Counted from the first letter of the stretch, positions 22,746-35,165 are shown. The stretch: 64,000 nucleotides of DNA from Trichobilharzia regenti (GCA_944472135.2 OX235262.1:64108887-64172886), one strand, 5' to 3'. Notes: generated from the letters alone by a model not told the origin. Translations and numbers: made by a program.

Positions 22746-23545
22746 TATTTTCTCACCATCCTCAGTTTATCACTTTCAATGCTATTGACAAGTTATCTCT
22801 TACTGACAACAACTCATTCAAAGGCTATTTGTGGTATTTAAATAAAGCAAAATAAACGGTTGACCGTTGAACATTTTTTTAAAAACTTCTACAGTTTCAG
22901 TCGTAATTTATAAAAAAGCGCTCAACAGTTGGTCTTAGACTTGCAAATTAATGGTGTATAATTAAAAGGAAAACGTTTTTCCTGAAAACACAGAGAGTAA
23001 AAGTGTCTTCCTACAGGGAAAGAGATTTGCTAGGATTTCACATTCATATATAAGCTGTGAAACTGTGTGGAATATAAATATCGAAGCTAATGGAGCCGAA
23101 TTATCAAAAAGCCCATTTCACTTACACAAAATACACTATTAATTTTTTAGGGACTTTCTCATAGGCCTTGTAATCCTTTGAATGAGTTTCTTTTGCGTTA
23201 AAGAAGCCATTTAATTATTTACTGGTAGTTATGCATGATAATTTGATTTTGTTTTAATCAGTTGTTGCCAAAAGTTATTCCAGTAGTATGCAATTACCCA
23301 CGTAATTTGTCCTCTTTTAGTTTTGTTAATGGTCATTGGACATACAAAAAATATCACGGTAGTTTAATGTTTTCATTTATTAAAGAACGGGAAGACACAG
23401 TAAAAACGGAGAAACAGTAATTTTTATGACTATTCAAACACAGCTATATAAGCTCGAGTTAAAAGCTTCGAATTTAATGAATTTTATAACGCCATTGTAA
23501 GTTCATCAGCGCTTTCACACAATTCAGGGTAGAAAAAATTTGGAT
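22746..23545. other. no recognisable feature
   Basis: AT-rich; nothing seen. Confidence 0.4.
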
Positions 23546-23546
23546 A

Positions 23547-23610
23547 ACAGTGAGATCTAGAATGTCTGTTTCGTCCTAATTCAGTCATGTCAACTACATC
23601 CACCTTTATT
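23547..23610 (-). ncRNA. SMalpha-like hammerhead remnant
   Basis: The plus strand AACAGTGAGATCTAGAATG, then TTTCGTCCTAATTCAG, then CTACATCC lines up with the SMalpha-type copy at 32735-32797 (CAGTGGAATCCAGGATG, TTTCGCCCTAATT, GGATGTACC reversed). The GACGAAA part survives but the CUGAUGA core is broken. Only a relic. Confidence 0.4.
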
Positions 23611-25528
23611 CCATTGAGTCATATGCTATTTCAACTTTCACTAAAATCGATTACCTATCGTTTCGCTAGTCTGAACCACACTTGATGATTACCCGGAAAG
23701 TAAGCAAAGCGTGTTAGGTCTTGGGTCAAAATTTGATGCAAACAAATGGTGGAGTTTTACATAACACATTACATCATAAGCAAGATCGATTTGAGAAAGG
23801 GATAGATTATCAGGATTTCATTCGTATTCGACGATTGTTTCCCATAGTAAAAAGATTTATAGATATAAGATATCAACTATATTGTTATTATTTCACTAAG
23901 ATTCTAACCGGAAGTTTGGCCAGACCCATTCTTAACCATTTAACCATGTAATAATTTTCATTCTCCGACTGATAATGATTTAATTTTAATGTTTGGGGAT
24001 GGACAATTATACCTCTAGATATCTTACAAACATTTTAGAGAGTCAGAAGTCCTAGGTTTGTAAACAAGCATAATGTTTCCACATTTTTCATTGTCAGAAT
24101 GATTAAATCCGTTGCAACGTTTTCATTTTTGTTAAATAAGAGATTAACAGTTCCACTCTACGACTTATGGAATGTCAAGCATTGTCTTAAAACCAGCTAG
24201 AAATATTTTAAAATATTAATGCTGATATTTTATATATATATATATGTATATACTAGTCCAAACTAAGGAATTTATCACCACAACAGTAGACGACAATGGC
24301 GTTTCTGTTAGAATCTGACTATTACACAGTTTAGTTTTTTAGCAATCCTTAAGAATTATAAATATCTGTTAATGATATTGGACCTTACTAACCAGGAAAC
24401 TGAAGGCTTCATTTGCGGGTTTCCTGATGAAAATTTTACTAATTATATCAGATCTGGTATAGAATTATGTAAACAACGTGCGCCACAAAGTAACATTTGA
24501 AGTGACACACTTCATAAAGGTTTAAACAGAGAAAATTATTAAGGCACATATTTATAGACATTCTAAACAAGTAGCAGTTACTACCTCTTAAAGATACGCT
24601 TTCTTGAGATTTCAACTACATCAGAAGATCATTCAAATTGTAAACGTTCAGAAACATTTGTTCCAAACCTTTGCAGTGTTCAAATTAGTTCAATTTTAGT
24701 CCTTGACTGATAGATAAAAATATTAATACTTGAGGTGTTAGAAACTTTATCAGTCGACTGGGATTTTATAATTTAATAATTTGCATAATGGAAAGTAATG
24801 ATGGCAAGATTTTCATTATTTCGAAAAATATACTCGACATACACGACACTTCTTCAGGCACTTCTTAGTTTGTTTGAATTATTTTCAGTAATTACTGTTC
24901 ATTCCTATTGACAAGGTGAGCCTTATCTAACAGTATTAGTGCGGGTACTTCATCAGTTATAAATAGAATAATCCAGTTGTCACCCACTCTTATCAAGATA
25001 CTTTAGTAGAACGTAATTAGTCTGTTGAACTCAGCTGGGGTATATCGCATTGGTACTATCTGATATTGTCAATAAATGTGACACTGACTTCTCTATCTAG
25101 GACAGTTATTTCTTCCAAATAGCGTCCATATACTAATAAAAAAAGCCGGCAGTTAGAAATCACTTGAAATATATATTTGTTTGAATCGTTTCTTATTTAC
25201 TGGACAGTATTCATAAGTCATTTCTTAGAACCTGAAATTCAAATTGTTACCAATGGAGTAACTGATGAATGCATCGGAAGTCTTTTGTCAATTTATTTCT
25301 TTTGACTGACAGTTTAAGAAAGGATGATGATGATGAATGCCTAATTTTCATAGATTACTTTTAAGGCTTTTTTGATTTCGAAAATGAAATGCGCCAGCTG
25401 AAAACAGCTTGGGAAATAAAAATGAAACTAGACAACCATTTCGTTTTGGTGTTTTACTCTTAATCTGAATTCACTCAAAACTTGACATGAAGCCAGACTC
25501 ATAACCGTTACTTACTCACTGAACACTT
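23611..25528. other. AT-rich, no recognisable feature
   Basis: Contains an (AT)n run at 24231-24253 and an open plus frame 23721-23951 without known motifs. Nothing else seen. Confidence 0.4.
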
Positions 25529-25529
25529 T

Positions 25530-25715
25530 GTGCGTCGGACTCTCGAAGGACCATGCACATGGTCCAAGTTTTGATCCACCTGCCAGCGCACACCTGATGT
25601 CTATGGTCGGCCTGCAAAATTTGGGCTACCGATATCACATGCTGAAAATTACATACCTGTACCAACAAATACAGTGAGGAATCAAGCTGTAATCAAAAAA
25701 ATAAAAAAAATTAAA
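25530..25715 (+). mobile_element. tRNA-headed SINE (tail type 1), box A deleted
   Basis: Starts TGTGCGTCGG then jumps to ACTCTCG, so the box A segment is missing. Box B is mutated (AGTTTTGATCC). The body CACCTGATGTCTATGGTCGG, the CTACCGATATC block and GCTGTAATC plus A-rich tail are clear. Confidence 0.85.
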
Positions 25716-27139
25716 AATATTCAGATATTCGTTTTAGATTTAATAACTGATGAACTCTAAACTTTTACATCCCGTTAATATAGCACTGACTTCAATTTTA
25801 TAATTTGTTTAGTAAATGTTTTCACATGTGACGCAAGAACTTGACAGGACACACGTTTTCATCAGAACTTGGTGAAATGAATCCATCATATGTAGTCAAA
25901 AATTTCAACTATTCATCAGTGAAAAGCCTCAAGTTACGTTTCGAAAAAATTTAATGAAAAATATTTTCCAATGGGTTAATAATGTTTATAAAAATTGGGC
26001 ACTGTTGTAGTATATTATGCTATATTAATTGCTTTATAGGATGTGTAACAAAATTTATTCTTCGTAAACATACTACTTTTAATTTGACGAATTCGAAGCT
26101 TGGCTTTATTAATTCTCGTCTTTCTTTCAAATTTGTCTTAAGCGTAGTAAAATTTTCCAAATATCTGGCATAAGTGTTGAGTCATTCTTACTGCATGTAT
26201 TCTCACTTGATTTCATGAATAAAGCTTCAGTTATCAACCTCTCCGCTGTATTACATTAGATTTAACACGGCCACCGTCCCATTATATTGTATGGTTGTAT
26301 ATAACTCTGAGTATTTCCACAGTTGAACCTTTTACTAAATTTATTATTTTATTAAGGTTGACTAATCTAAATTTCATTAGGTTCTTGTGCTGCGCTAGTC
26401 TAAGTGACCCCAGCTTACTACTTTTATTTATGTATTTGACCTAACAGTGTTTACAGGGTATTACATAAACTAAATTATTCTTTTGTTTAATGGGTTCTAC
26501 AGGAACTTATAACCACCACAGTTTGTTCCTAGGTAAGCTTGTGTATTCGAATGACTCTTTTATCTTCGCTGATGGCGTCGACCAAGTAGTGAGGCGACAG
26601 TTAATCATTGATGACAGTGAAGTGCAGTGATGTACTGAGAAGTGACGAAGGTTAGCATTTACGGAAGACTCAGTTTCAAAGCGTCGGCCTAAAGATAACT
26701 TGTTACGCAACCTAACGGTCCCATGTTCGGCGTTTATTACTGCGTACTGCTGAACAGCAAAAAAAAGAACAAGACCTCTCTACAGCGATACCCAGTTTAC
26801 CAATGTTCTTTCAGAGAATGTAAACTTTTTATTAAATCCACCTTGAAGTGTTGGGTGTTATTTATTTTGCCAGTTGTTCATTTTAACGTTACATTATCAA
26901 GATATTCATTTAGAATCGTTGCATTTATTAAAAAAGTGATAGATGGAAGTGATTCACAACCTTCAAGCACCTAATAAGATACGTAAATTTTTACTAGCGT
27001 TTATTTTCTTTTTCTACCTGCTGAAATTAGCGCTTTTTAGTTTTCGAAAAGTATGCTTAGAATGTCTCAAATATCCCATAACTCTATGCAGCGGTAGCTT
27101 AGAAAAAACTTTCAGTTTATCTAACAAATCACGTTAAAT
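25716..27139. other. no supported gene
   Basis: Open plus frames at 25982-26173, 26723-26974 and 26943-27137 carry no motifs I recognise and no convincing splice borders. Otherwise AT-rich. Confidence 0.4.
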
Positions 27140-27545
27140 CATGCGTATAATGTTTTTAAAGACCAAGGCACTGGTAATCCATGCTGAACCGCCTTCCTCA
27201 TCGACATTGGATTACGTTGGGGAGAAGTTGCCGATGGCCAAACCAGAATCTTGCATCTATCTATGATGCCTTTGATAGTTGGTATAAACCAGCCATATAG
27301 AGAGGTGTAGACTGCCTGGTTGGGCCCCTCAAAATGCTAAGAACCAATCACTGAGACACTTGATGATATGGTTTAAAATTGTTTTCAGTGGTGCAGATAC
27401 ATTCAATCTTTGTAACTTACAAAACTTTCTGAATCTTCATGATTCTCCATATAATAATTATTTCTCCGGCACATTTCTGTTCATTAAGGTTCTGTAGGGT
27501 TTTGCTTCTGCCTTTGTATGCTACATGAAATATCACATATCGAAC
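27140..27545 (+). mobile_element. LINE 3' region, second family (plus strand)
   Basis: Shares AGAGGTGTAGACTGCCTGG, GCTAAGAACCAATCACTGAG and a TGATATGGTTTAAAATTG block with 59740-60190, and is the reverse of parts of 21640-22745 and 55400-57060. Probably an untranslated end of a non-LTR element. Confidence 0.5.
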
Positions 27546-28431
27546 TACTGCACTTCTGTGAGATATTCTACGTTTAAGCTTAGTAGGTTGTTTTTAAAGA
27601 TACACCGAAGTAGGGCCTTTAAAATTTTTATCATTATTCGTACTAACCATCAATAAGGAAGAATAGCACCACTGATAACTAATTTCTCTGAAGACTGAAT
27701 GCTCAGCTGACACGCTGCTGGTTCGAATTTCTTTTAGACAAAGACGGTTGGACAGTCAGGCAGTATCTTAAGCTTGCGTACAATATGTCTGATTAATTGT
27801 CAGGTCAAGGGAAAGGCTTCATTGTGTCAAGTTTAAAAGTTTACTGAATGAGTGATTTAAATTCAACAGCACAAACAAATCATAACCTTAGTTTAGGTAA
27901 TTAAATCTGGTGTATTATTTAAACAAATATTCAATCAAAATAACCAAAAAAAATAATTACGATTGTTTTTATTTCTTTACCATCAAAATTTGATATAGGA
28001 TTGCAGCAGAGTTAAGGTAATTACAAGAGCACGGTTATAATATGATTGGTTAACCGTTACTAACACCAATTAATTAACAGACCAATCAGAGAGGAAAAAA
28101 ATGGTCAAGAAATTGGAAACACTTTATTTATATTAAGTGATTTATTTGCCCGTATTTATACTTGAACTTTAAACAGAATAACTTTTTAATTGTGCATAAT
28201 CACTTTCCACTGAACAGGGGACTAAGATAACTATTGAAAATTCTAAAGAAAATCGCACAAAGTGCTAAGGTAAACATAAATGCCTTTTGACTGTGGGAAT
28301 CAGTTGTTCAGTGTAGATTTTATGCAACTGCATTCACTACTTTTCTTCTATATTTAATTAAAATGTAACATTTAGTTTTAGATTAACAGGGAATTAAATT
28401 CATTTTGTCTTCTTGTTTTGATTTTATTCAG
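27546..28431. other. AT-rich; presumed intron
   Basis: No repeat recognised except a possible box B-like GGTTCGAATTTC near 27720. The interval ends in a strong polypyrimidine tract and AG (28395-28431) that precede the exon at 28432. Confidence 0.4.
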
Positions 28432-28545
28432 GGAACCGGTTTTCAAGTGGATATTTCAATGAAGGAGAAGCTATTTGCTAACAACTTCATCGTCAACAGT
28501 CACTTACTCTCAAGAAGTCGAAGCGGAGTTCCAGTTTATCAGTGA
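28432..28545 (+). CDS. candidate terminal coding exon of an upstream gene
   Basis: A pyrimidine-rich tract (TCTTCTTGTTTTGATTTTATTCAG) ends at 28431 and opens 37 codons starting GTGFQVDISMKEKLFANNFI, with a TGA at 28543-28545. Other frames stop early, and the codon mix is unlike the AT-rich surroundings. I do not recognise the product. The C-terminus is basic and Ser-rich. The preceding exon was not found. It would be the last exon of a plus-strand gene. Spurious AG-open frame remains possible. Confidence 0.45.
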   Translation, partial: GTGFQVDISMKEKLFANNFIVNSHLLSRSRSGVPVYQ

Positions 28546-28869
28546 ACGCTTAACTGAAAGTTAACATTAACTGTGATACTGGTTATCTTGATAGCATTTA
28601 TTACTAAATCCGCAAAACTGTTATTTACAGACAAAATACAAAAATCACTGACACGTGTTTATTAAACGGAATCATTTCACCAAAAAACAACAAACTAAAA
28701 AAAGATTAAGATTGAAGAAAGTTATAACAAATGAGCCGCTTGCTGTGTTTTTCGTTAGCACGAACTATTGGTCATTTGTGATAAATTCACTTGCCTAATA
28801 TTCACTCAATTTTATGAAAACTAAAGGATACTATCAATTACAACAGAGAATGTCTTCAGCTCACTACAG

Positions 28870-29456
28870 ATGAAGTTGTCTTTATTAAATTCTGATTATA
28901 TTCTTTTCTTATCTCTCACTATAATATCATTAAATGATTTCTTCGTCCAATGTGACTTATTTCATATTGAATCCGTTGAACAAGACAATCTAAATAAGAA
29001 CAACAACAATAATAATAAAGGTGAGAGCGATGTGATCTACAATGATAATAATAAAGATGGATTTAAAGGAGCTGAGAAAGAGATAAAACCAGTCAACCTT
29101 ATATATCAGTATCAAGGTACACTGGAAAACAAAGAAGATGTTATCAGTGCAAATTATGCTCCAGTGACGTTTTCAAACGTGAATGACAATACGTCACCTG
29201 AAAAGACAGGCAATAATAATGGAGTTGACAACACTTTTAGACTGAATGAAACCTTATTAAATAAGCTGAAGAACACATTTTCAACTGATCAGAATGTCTC
29301 TCATCAACAGAATAATCACAAAAGGTCAAACAACAGAGTATTCTCGGTACCCTCTTCCAGATCATTTTCATCAGAGTCAATGCCACAAACAAGATCAACG
29401 ACTAAAATTGTTAAAAACTGGCCACCAAATGATTATCGTATCGAATTTATTGAAGG
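28870..29456 (+). CDS. candidate first exon of a secreted Asn-rich protein
   Basis: ATG at 28870 opens 195 codons. Residues about 9-21 are hydrophobic (YILFLSLTIISL) and a signal peptidase site is plausible near VQC at 26-28, so the product should enter the secretory path. The rest is hydrophilic and Asn-rich (N-run at 44-49), with three N-glycosylation sequons (NTS near 107, NET near 126, NVS near 142) and a dibasic KR at 151-152. The last codon is broken by AG|GTTAGT, a good splice donor (GT at 29457), and the open frame would otherwise stop two bases later; so I read this as exon 1 rather than a 196-aa protein. No family recognised. The base before ATG is G of a CAG, which also fits an acceptor exactly at the start codon. 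Confidence 0.6.
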
Positions 29457-29462
29457 TTAGTT
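29457..29462 (+). promoter_or_regulatory. splice donor of the candidate first exon
   Basis: GTTAGT following GAAG. It splits codon 196 after its first base (phase 1). Confidence 0.5.
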
Positions 29463-30100
29463 AGCTTTTATTAAGTTGACCATTAAAGCTAAGAATATTT
29501 TAAACAATATTTTGTCAACAAAAAATGTAACCATTGTAAGGATTGTGGTAATAAAATCCACATTTTGGTAAATACTGTGTCATTTATTACTGAAAGAAAA
29601 TATTTGTCTAACTTTCGTTACCTACTTTGATGTCTCTGCCAATTGTTCTTTTCACTTGCATATCTTCCAGTTTTGGGAAATCAGACATTCATCGGCGAAT
29701 CAATCCTCCAAGTTTTGTGTATCCATTTTATGCCTGTTCCCTCGTTGGTTGCCGTTGTCTGTCGCATTATCCAATCGTTACTCAGTCAAATTCTACTACT
29801 GCTCTTTAATACATAGCTTCTTCGGCTGCCAAACTTAATAAATAGTGTTTTTTACTAGATTGGCATCGGCTCTGAAGAAAAAAACTCATATCAACAGATT
29901 TTAACCAATGATGTGAAACAATAAGTATGACTCAGTTCAGACTTTGCGTCATATTTAAACCACAGGTGTTTTAGTATTCCGAAATGAAAATATCCTATTT
30001 TTCGGTAAAGATACATAGGAAATCAAGAATAAGGGATTTTTTCTCCTGTTCAAAGATACTTAAAACTGACTTACAAAGGTATGTGATACTACTTGTGACC
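29463..30100. other. no recognisable feature
   Basis: AT-rich; overlapping open frames at 29627-29838 lack motifs. Confidence 0.4.
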
Positions 30101-30102
30101 TT

Positions 30103-30315
30103 TAAGGATTTCATCATCAGCTGACATTGGTAAGAGAACCATTAGAAAACCTTGGAGTCTTAAGTAGCTGTTTCGTCCCAGTTTGAGGCTCTTTCTATCA
30201 TAATGCACCCACTGGGGTTTTAACCCAGGATCAACCAATGGTTCTCTAACCGACGTCAGCTCACGATGAAATCCTGAAATCAAACAAATCCCTGCAAACC
30301 AACGCTTGAATATAA
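30103..30315. mobile_element. hammerhead SINE inverted pair, arms only
   Basis: A minus copy (30103-30230: 3' arm, degraded ribozyme, box B remnant) is followed at once by the plus-strand 3' arm of another copy (30232-30315: CAATGGTTCTCTAAC ... GATGAAATCC ... CCCTGCAAACCAACGC). The two 3' arms are inverted repeats of each other. Confidence 0.7.
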
Positions 30316-30339
30316 ATCTGTTGCTGCGTATTGACTGTC

Positions 30340-30715
30340 CCTGTTCAAGAAGGTAGTCACGTGAGGTTCTGGTGGGAAGTTGTGAACAGTAGGGTACAGC
30401 AGGTCGGGTATGAGGACAAATACTCTCCGAAAACATTGGCTAGTGGTCACGCTATGTCATGAATTGTCAGAAGTTTGAATTCATGGGCTGGCTATTGAAC
30501 TGGATCCCAGTGGTTTGATAGTGTACGAACTCGCTAGCCCTGTAACCAGAATGTTCTGAGTTCGAACCCCGGTGGATGCGCACTGATGAAGAGTCCCGAA
30601 CTAGGAAAGAACGATCATCAAGTGCTTGCAGGTTTTCCAGTCATTCTTTAATCAATGTCAGCTCATGATAAAATCCTGTGACCAGTCAAATCTCTACAAG
30701 CTAACACTTGAATTA
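30340..30715 (+). mobile_element. hammerhead SINE, near full length
   Basis: In order: leader CCCTGTTCAAGAAGGTAG, GTGGGAAGTTGTGAACAG, GGGTATGAGGACAAATACTC, tRNA-like part (box A GTGGTTTGATAGTGTACGA, GCCCTGTAACC, box B GAGTTCGAACCCC), ribozyme 30580-30625, and 3' arm ending near CTAACACTTGAA. This copy gives the best view of the whole plus-strand unit. Confidence 0.8.
30580..30625 (+). ncRNA. hammerhead ribozyme-like motif
   Basis: Stem I GCACU/AGUGC, core AUGAAGA (C3 is A), stem II GUCCC/AGGAA weakened, then AGAA instead of GAAA, stem III collapsed. Stem I shows a U-A to C-G change relative to other copies, so pairing is kept. Activity is unlikely. Confidence 0.5.
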
Positions 30716-32384
30716 CACACCTCGCATTTATTCCACAGTTTTCCAAATGTTTTGAGTATCACGCATATTTGGTTATATTTTTTCTGTCACTTATTTAATT
30801 CTCACCGGTAGTTGATACCAATCTCTGCTCCTTGTTTATCCTGTAGTGATATTAGCTGCTCGATTAAAACTACCTTTACGTCTCATGACTATTTCACACT
30901 ATGTACTACTTATATGCATTATTATTGCTACTATACCGTACAATTAGCATAATTTTACCTTTATTTGTCAAGTAGTGGGTAAGAGTTGCATGAGAATCAA
31001 ATGGGTAGTTGTTTGAACATGTATAAATCAGAATGTTTACGTCACAAAGAGTTTATTGGCTTAGTTTTTTTTGTTAATCAGCGAAACGCTCTCATTGGAA
31101 TGAAGTATTCAGTTACCTGCACTCCTTCTAAATGTTAACAAAAGTATAAAGAACACTATGAAGTTGGTATCTTGAAAAACTGAAAACTACTTAAGGTATA
31201 ATCATTATTTTACAGAGGTAATAACATAAAAACTGCTGTGAGACAAAACTCCTTTGTTGGTATTTCTATAAACAGAGAGGGAACTGTCATTTTATTTGCA
31301 ACATTCCTGTGATATTACCTCCCAAGTATTTTTCACGTACAATCCAGATGACTTATGTTCCAACTTAACATTTTACCATTACATAAAATGCGACAATGAA
31401 ATAGTTGAAACTCGAAATCACAACTAATTCAAAAGTACGCTGTGTTTTTTCCCATTCAATTTTTTCCATTCATCTTCGAAGTTATAAGTTGAATATTAAG
31501 AGAAATAAGTGTATACAAAGTTAATGACTAGCAAATGTCTTTTCATGACAAATATAAGTGTAAAGGAGGTATATGTGTTTATATAAATTTAGGTAGATGC
31601 ACTCAAATATACAAAGTATGACCAAAGGAGTGAAACATTTTCACAAATTAGAAAAATACTTAATGTGAACAATAGCGTTAGTTATTAGGAAGTCTTTAGA
31701 ATAATTTTTTTAGGTAGAAAGTACATTTTTTCATTCATGCATAACTTAATTTCTCTCCTGTAAAGTCGAATATATGAATAGTTTTCACAACAGTTTAAGT
31801 GTTGTATACACGTTGAGGACATTTTACTACTTTATAAACAATACTAAACATTTCAGTATCTTTATCTTTTATTTAGTCACCTATGTGTTCATTTGCGTTC
31901 GTATACTTCAAAACCAACGTATGCTCTTAAAGCAGTTTAAATTTCTGTTTGTTTGATAGTATGTCCTACCTACAAAGCTATCAGCGCATTGTTTATTTGA
32001 AGTTTGACACGTGTGAATGAACGCGCTGAATTCGCCCCGCTAAATAACAAATGTGAGAATAGAAGTTATAGCAAAACAAACTTACCGCGTTTTCATTTCA
32101 AATATGCTTCAGTAGGTTGAACAGAGGTGGTCAATTACGATATGAAATTCTTCAAGTAGTTGGTCTTATGTGATTTAATATTATGTACTAACAGGAATAC
32201 TGTAATCATATTCAGATATTACATCTGGCTGTTTTAAAGGTATCTTACCAACCTTTTTACACCGCTGGAGTATCCATTGTAGCGTTTGCTATGATTTGCA
32301 AGAAAACACCTCACAGTAGCTTTTATCCTCATCCATATGACAGTATTACTTGTATTTGAATGTTTTAATTTTCTGTTAAATGGC
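30716..32384. other. AT-rich, no recognisable feature
   Basis: Nothing supported on either strand. Confidence 0.45.
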
Positions 32385-32560
32385 GAATGCACCCATAAAT
32401 ATCGCCTAACCCAGAGTGAGTCCAGTACTGAGAGTAGGTTAAGCGTAAGGCTAGCATCTTCACAGTTTAAAGAATACCGCCACTGCAATAGAGAATTCAG
32501 AAAATAACTCAAGATTGAGACTCTATGTTCCCCTTGGAACACAATGGAGTGAAATAAAGA
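32385..32560 (+). mobile_element. tail-type-2 SINE remnant
   Basis: TAAGGCTAGCATC, then GAGACTCTATGTTCCCCTTGG match the 3' half of the complete SINE at 13907-14154. The tRNA head is not recognisable. Confidence 0.5.
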
Positions 32561-32719
32561 AATTCCTGTTACCTGAATTTAACTTTCTGAATAGTGAAAT
32601 CTAAAGATTTATGTTCTTGCATACTGCCCAAAGTCAGGGTTATCTGAAATACGGTGAATGATTATGTTCCATTATCACTTCAGTGATGAGACTTTTTCAC
32701 ACAATACCAACATATTTAA

Positions 32720-32960
32720 TTGATGGATGGTGACTAGCAGTGGAATCCAGGATGCGCATTTCGCCCTAATTGAAACTCATCATCTGGATGTACCTGCATT
32801 TCCCAGTGAGTGATGGTATTCCCACCAAGGCTTTAACCCAGTGACCATAGTTTCAACGCTTTGGTGTTGGCCCAGACATCGCCGAAGCATCTGCACTAGA
32901 AGCCGACATGTCAACCCGAGACCGAGCACTTCGGTCCAATCAATCGACGGGAAAATCTCA
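32720..32960 (-). mobile_element. SMalpha-like element
   Basis: Minus strand: tRNA-like region upstream (plus-strand side about 32800-32960, including CACTGGGTTAAAGCC reversed as box B-like) leading into a hammerhead and a TAGTCACCATCC end. SMalpha repeats are Pol III-transcribed schistosome satellites that carry a hammerhead ribozyme (established knowledge). This copy is diverged. Confidence 0.7.
32735..32797 (-). ncRNA. SMalpha-type hammerhead ribozyme, C3 mutated
   Basis: Read on the minus strand: GGTACATCCAG (stem I), AUGAUGA where CUGAUGA is expected, stem II GUUUC/GGGC held by G-U pairs, GAAA, palindromic AUGCGCAU as stem III, UC at the cleavage position, and CUGGAUUCC (stem I closing strand). 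All parts are present except C3, which pairs with G8 in the active fold. Expected to be weak or inactive. Confidence 0.8.
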
Positions 32961-34177
32961 AATGCAATTAAATACCAACATATACCTACGTATCGTCAAC
33001 AGAGTTTAGTTTCTACTATATCATCACACTTCTAGGCGAATGTGTGACTAGTTTCCAGTTTGTTTACATATCAAAATTTATTCTGCGTGAAGTTCTGAAA
33101 TAAATGATTTTCCATTGACTATATGCAAAATATTGTTACTAATTTGAATAGTTTACAGTTAATTAAGTAAAATTAAGCTGAATTTCTTGTTTTATATATT
33201 TTTTAGTTATATGAAAAGTGCATAACTTTTTAATTGTTCCTTGTAGTAGTTAAAAAAAATGCAGCAAACAGTGTGTGTAGCACATGACGATTTAATTTTG
33301 TTTGAAAGAGATTGACGCGTATTCACAAACATATGCGCTTGTGAATATGTTGCATTAGTTCAATCATAATTTTAAACTGTAGAATTTTTCAATGAATTTC
33401 ACCGTTTATTTTTTTATTTTTTTGAAAAGACAGTCGGCATTTTCCTACTTTTTCCAACTTGATCACGAGTTTGCCACACACACACACACACACACTCGCG
33501 CACACAGAATTAAAGGAACTAGGGAAATTAATTAATTATTTATTTCAATATATATCTACAATCACTTTGCATTCAGCAGTAGGCATAAAAGTTGAACATT
33601 TCTGTAGATAAGATGATTATTTTAAAAGTACACTTCAATTTGAAAATTATTTAAACAGACAACTTTGATAACACTAAAAAAATTAACTTGTAGGTTGAAG
33701 AAAATCTTTTTCATCTTTTTCAATAATTATCACATGTGTAAATCTTTATTTAACAAGATATCAAATACTAGGCATTCAATGTTTTTATATTTGAAAGGGG
33801 AAATTATGCACTGGAGAGTATTCAACAACGACTTAAAGAGAAAGTTCAATTCGAAGTTTTAATTCTCATTTTTGGAGAAAATAATGATAAAAAAGCAGTC
33901 ATGTGTTTTTTTAAGTAAAAAAATAATAATTTAGATCACTGCTTCAGTATTCCTTAATTTTGATGATTGAACTAAAAGACAGGACGTTGAAGTCTCATCG
34001 CAAAAATGTCATCATCAAACGCTATTGACATTTCTTGATTTCAACGAAATACACACAATATTTTAATTCGTTTAACCACTACTGCCTAATTCCATTTGAC
34101 CAGTTTTGTGACTTTAATTTAACTTTCCGCCTAATGAAAACACCAACTTTGAATAAACGCTTCAAGATCTAAGATAG
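32961..34177. other. AT-rich, no gene
   Basis: Includes a (CA)n run at 33475-33495. Nothing else recognised. Confidence 0.45.
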
Positions 34178-35165
34178 TATTATTATTATTGTCCCATTGG
34201 GTTCCCAGTGGAACATAGGGCTTCAACTGCACGTCTCCACTTGCTTCTGTCTTCTGCTGTACTTTCACCTGCATCCATCTTAGTCCATACTCTTTCAACT
34301 CCTCTTCACACGATCTTCTCCATGTCACCCACCCTTGGACGTCCCACTAGTAGCTTCCCTTTCGGCCTGGTTCCACTCGAGCAATGGCATGACGCGCGCG
34401 CGATGTCACCCAGTGGCCTCCTCATCGAGCGAGTGTCCAATCCATCTACACTTTCTCCTGCATACTTGTTGGTTGGCGATTGGTTTGTTCTTGTTTTGTT
34501 TGCTTCCAGCCATAGTTTCTTGTTGGTGATTCTTTCCGGCCCATCCCGGCCATCTGATCTTCAGTATAGATCCAGCGAAGACAGTTGTTAAAACAGGTCT
34601 GCAACAGGTTGTTGGAAATATTCTTTGTGACCCCGCCCACCAAGTTTCTGATCGATCCGTATAGAAGAACTGACTGACTTGACGTTTGTATTGAAAATCC
34701 GACTGAATTTTGTTGTTGAGGCTGGCTGAGTGACGAAGATTTTCAGATTGGTTTCAGGTTGATGACTGTGTGTGTTTCTCGCTCGATTTGACATCCTCGT
34801 CCGTTCCTACTTCCTGTAGTTGAGACAATGCCCCCTAGATAAGTAATTGAATGAAGTAACCTCTTTGAAATCCCTCCCGTTGATGGTGATTGACGCTGGA
34901 TGTTTTTGTTGTTGGTTGGTTATTTTCATAGCCTCCGTCTTGTCTATGTTCACATGGAATCCTGTCTTCGCCGGCTACTTATTCAACCATTTTGTCGGTT
35001 TTCACTTGTAAGTCTTCGATTTTGTGACATCAAACATAAATCATCCATGCACGAAATGCATATCTTCTAGGTTCTTCACGTCGGTCAGTCCAGGATATCG
35101 CTGTCTTCTCGTTTCCTCGCACTGTCTGACGCATAATCCAGTTCACCACATAACATAGTATCCTA
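34178..35165 (-). pseudogene. RTE-clade LINE, RT palm to 3' end
   Basis: Best RTE copy of the window, minus strand. From 35165 down: a palm remnant with MDDLCLMSQ (YADD box changed), SENRQNG, then TITYLGG-like motif (SITYLGGIV), NTNVKSV, a RWIGHSLDEEATG motif (the RTE C-terminal RRWKWIGHTLR-like block), WDVQGWVTWRRSCEEELKEYG, then VQLKPYVPLGTQWDNNNN. The DNA ends CCCTATGTTCCACTGGGAAC and an (AAT)n tail. RTE products copy their own RNA from the 3' end. Several frameshifts and stops make this copy dead. It holds the 3' end shared with the SINE at 13907. Confidence 0.85.

Noticed and set aside
23721..23951. 76-codon open frame
   Set aside because: No motif. It lies just past an SMalpha remnant and reads like chance.
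26723..26974. 83-codon open frame
   Set aside because: No known motif, no splice consensus at its edges, low-complexity AT-rich context.
33475..33495. CRISPR-like or satellite array
   Set aside because: Plain CA microsatellite.
34378..34410. CG-rich patch as a CpG-island promoter
   Set aside because: It is part of the RTE C-terminal coding remnant.
34208..34591. 127-codon plus-strand open frame
   Set aside because: It is the antisense of the RTE C-terminal region.
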